A program made the translations under genes and the position numbers. Below, piece by piece: positions 6,381-7,161 of a DNA stretch of 7,161 nucleotides (within the stretch, counting starts at the first letter, position 1; every line of letters begins with the position of its first letter). The notes under the pieces were generated by a model, which made no database searches, was not told the DNA's origin, and was given only the letters and a program-made list of their open reading frames with translations. This DNA comes from an uncultured Ruminococcus sp. (lineage in GTDB: Bacteria > Bacillota > Clostridia > Oscillospirales > CAG-272): contig CACYWX010000159.1 of assembly GCA_902778205.1 (NCBI GenBank), positions 1-7,161 on the forward strand, written 5' to 3'.

Positions 6381-7161
6381 GGCCGGACATCCGGATCCTG
6401 TGCCGTCCGACGGATGAGAGTCCCTTCCTCCACGACACCTCAACCTCCCTCTGCGGCTCCGGTCTCTATGCGGCATGGTACGCCTGCACGGAGGGGGAGA
6501 TCGCCGGGGAGACCTCCATCCGCGGCCGCTTCTCCCCGGACGGAGAACACTGGGGACCGGTCGAAACCGTGGCGGAGGGCCGGGATTATCATTACGTTCC
6601 GGCGTCCTTCTACGAAAATGGGGAGGGGTTTCACGCCCTCGTCACCCGGATGACCGGACACGACCGGCCCGCAGACGTGCTGGAGCTGATCCGTCGGCCC
6701 TCGGGCTGGGAGAGCGTCCGGGTACATCGGATCCCCTTTCTCTTCAACACCGCTCCACTCCCCCTGCCGGACGGCTCCCTTCTGGCGGGAGGACGGGTTT
6801 CCCCCGCTCCGGGAGAGCTGCCGAGGATCCCCGCCGCCGCCCGGTTGGAGCCGGGTTCCCCGGACTGGACCGTGATCCCCATGCCCGGACCGTGGGAGCG
6901 CGGCGCGTATCCTCTCCCCGTTCCGGAGACCGCCCTGCTCGTCCGGAAGTCTTCCGTCGAGGCGTATGTCCGCAACGACGGCGGAAATCCATGGCTCTTC
7001 CGATCGGAGGACGGCGGTAGGAAATGGACCATTGCCGGGGAGAGTGACATCCCCGCAGCCGGATCGAAGCTGTACGCCGGAACCCTGTCGGACGGGCGGG
7101 ATTACCTCCTCTACAACGAGCGCACCCCGGCGAACGACCGCTCCCGGCTGGTCCTCTCTCT
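6377..7161 (+). CDS. Sialidase/BNR-repeat beta-propeller protein, 3' end outside window
   Basis: At least 261 residues of a six-bladed sialidase-like propeller, running off the window end with no stop. Early residues HDTSTS (19-24), then YAAWY and TEGE, resemble the first blade of exo-alpha-sialidase/BNR-domain hydrolases. SPDGEHW (53-59) is a degenerate Asp box and SEDGGRKW (210-217) a perfect SxDxGxxW Asp box. DYLLYN (242-247) is typical of a later blade. I see no clear FRIP motif; the visible arginines (Arg6, Arg10, Arg49, Arg51) are candidates only, so enzyme activity on sialic acid is not shown and a different glycosidase or a sugar-binding propeller is possible. The start is GTG 6377, which overlaps the GH92 stop as GTGA; GGAG lies only 2 bases upstream, so translation is probably coupled to GH92. 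GTG 6362 is an alternative. No signal peptide is seen, so it is predicted to be cytoplasmic. Confidence 0.75.
   Translation, partial: MRPDIRILCRPTDESPFLHDTSTSLCGSGLYAAWYACTEGEIAGETSIRGRFSPDGEHWGPVETVAEGRDYHYVPASFYENGEGFHALVTRMTGHDRPADVLELIRRPSGWESVRVHRIPFLFNTAPLPLPDGSLLAGGRVSPAPGELPRIPAAARLEPGSPDWTVIPMPGPWERGAYPLPVPETALLVRKSSVEAYVRNDGGNPWLFRSEDGGRKWTIAGESDIPAAGSKLYAGTLSDGRDYLLYNERTPANDRSRLVLS

Noticed and set aside
4542..6476. Minus-strand 644-residue open frame antisense to GH92
   Set aside because: Antisense shadow created by third-position GC bias; no domain likeness and no start signals.
6414..6653. 79-residue ATG frame at 6414 and the 181-residue frame at 6475
   Set aside because: Pro/Arg/Gly-rich shadows; the continuous frame from GTG 6377 holds the Asp boxes and propeller motifs.

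Overview
The window is GC-rich DNA (strong G/C preference at third codon positions) with GGAGG-type ribosome binding sites, sigma-70/SigA-like promoters, and proteins typical of anaerobic gut Bacillota. I read it as a chromosomal segment of a Clostridia-like bacterium (Oscillospirales/Christensenellales type). That placement rests on the style of the genes and is not proven. All intact genes are on the plus strand.

Layout. (1) 43-1308 encodes a membrane-anchored HtrA/DegP-type serine protease, followed by a clear hairpin terminator (1322-1355) that can work in both directions. (2) 1358-1514 holds what looks like the 3' end of a minus-strand gene (stop at 1367), running out at about 1470 where AT-rich promoter DNA begins. 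(3) A near-consensus promoter (1447-1475) precedes a stand-alone SLC13/citrate-transporter-like (ion transporter superfamily) permease, 1515-2663. (4) A second promoter with an extended -10 (2692-2720) precedes a compact unit of three genes: a lipoprotein solute-binding protein (2774-4267), a GH92 alpha-mannosidase-like enzyme (4311-6380), and a sialidase/BNR-like beta-propeller protein whose GTG start overlaps the GH92 stop by 4 bases and which runs off the window end (6377-7161+).

How they may work together. The lipoprotein would capture a glycan or glycoside outside the cell. The GH92 and sialidase-like proteins have no signal peptide and would act in the cytoplasm on imported oligosaccharide, so the unit looks like a small host-glycan (N-glycan or mucin type) foraging operon. 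No ABC permease or ATPase gene is visible, so the import step must be encoded downstream or elsewhere. The GH92 keeps the acidic catalytic residues, but the residues around them and its short N-terminal beta-sandwich domain differ from the classical Bacteroides enzymes, so its exact linkage specificity is open.

The best candidates for something new are the divergent cytoplasmic GH92 coupled to a sialidase-like protein and an orphan binding lipoprotein, and the apparent junction at about 1470 where a minus-strand gene was cut and a promoter now lies. I found no CRISPR array, tRNA, rRNA, insertion sequence or phage gene. No gene-free stretch exceeds about 210 bases.
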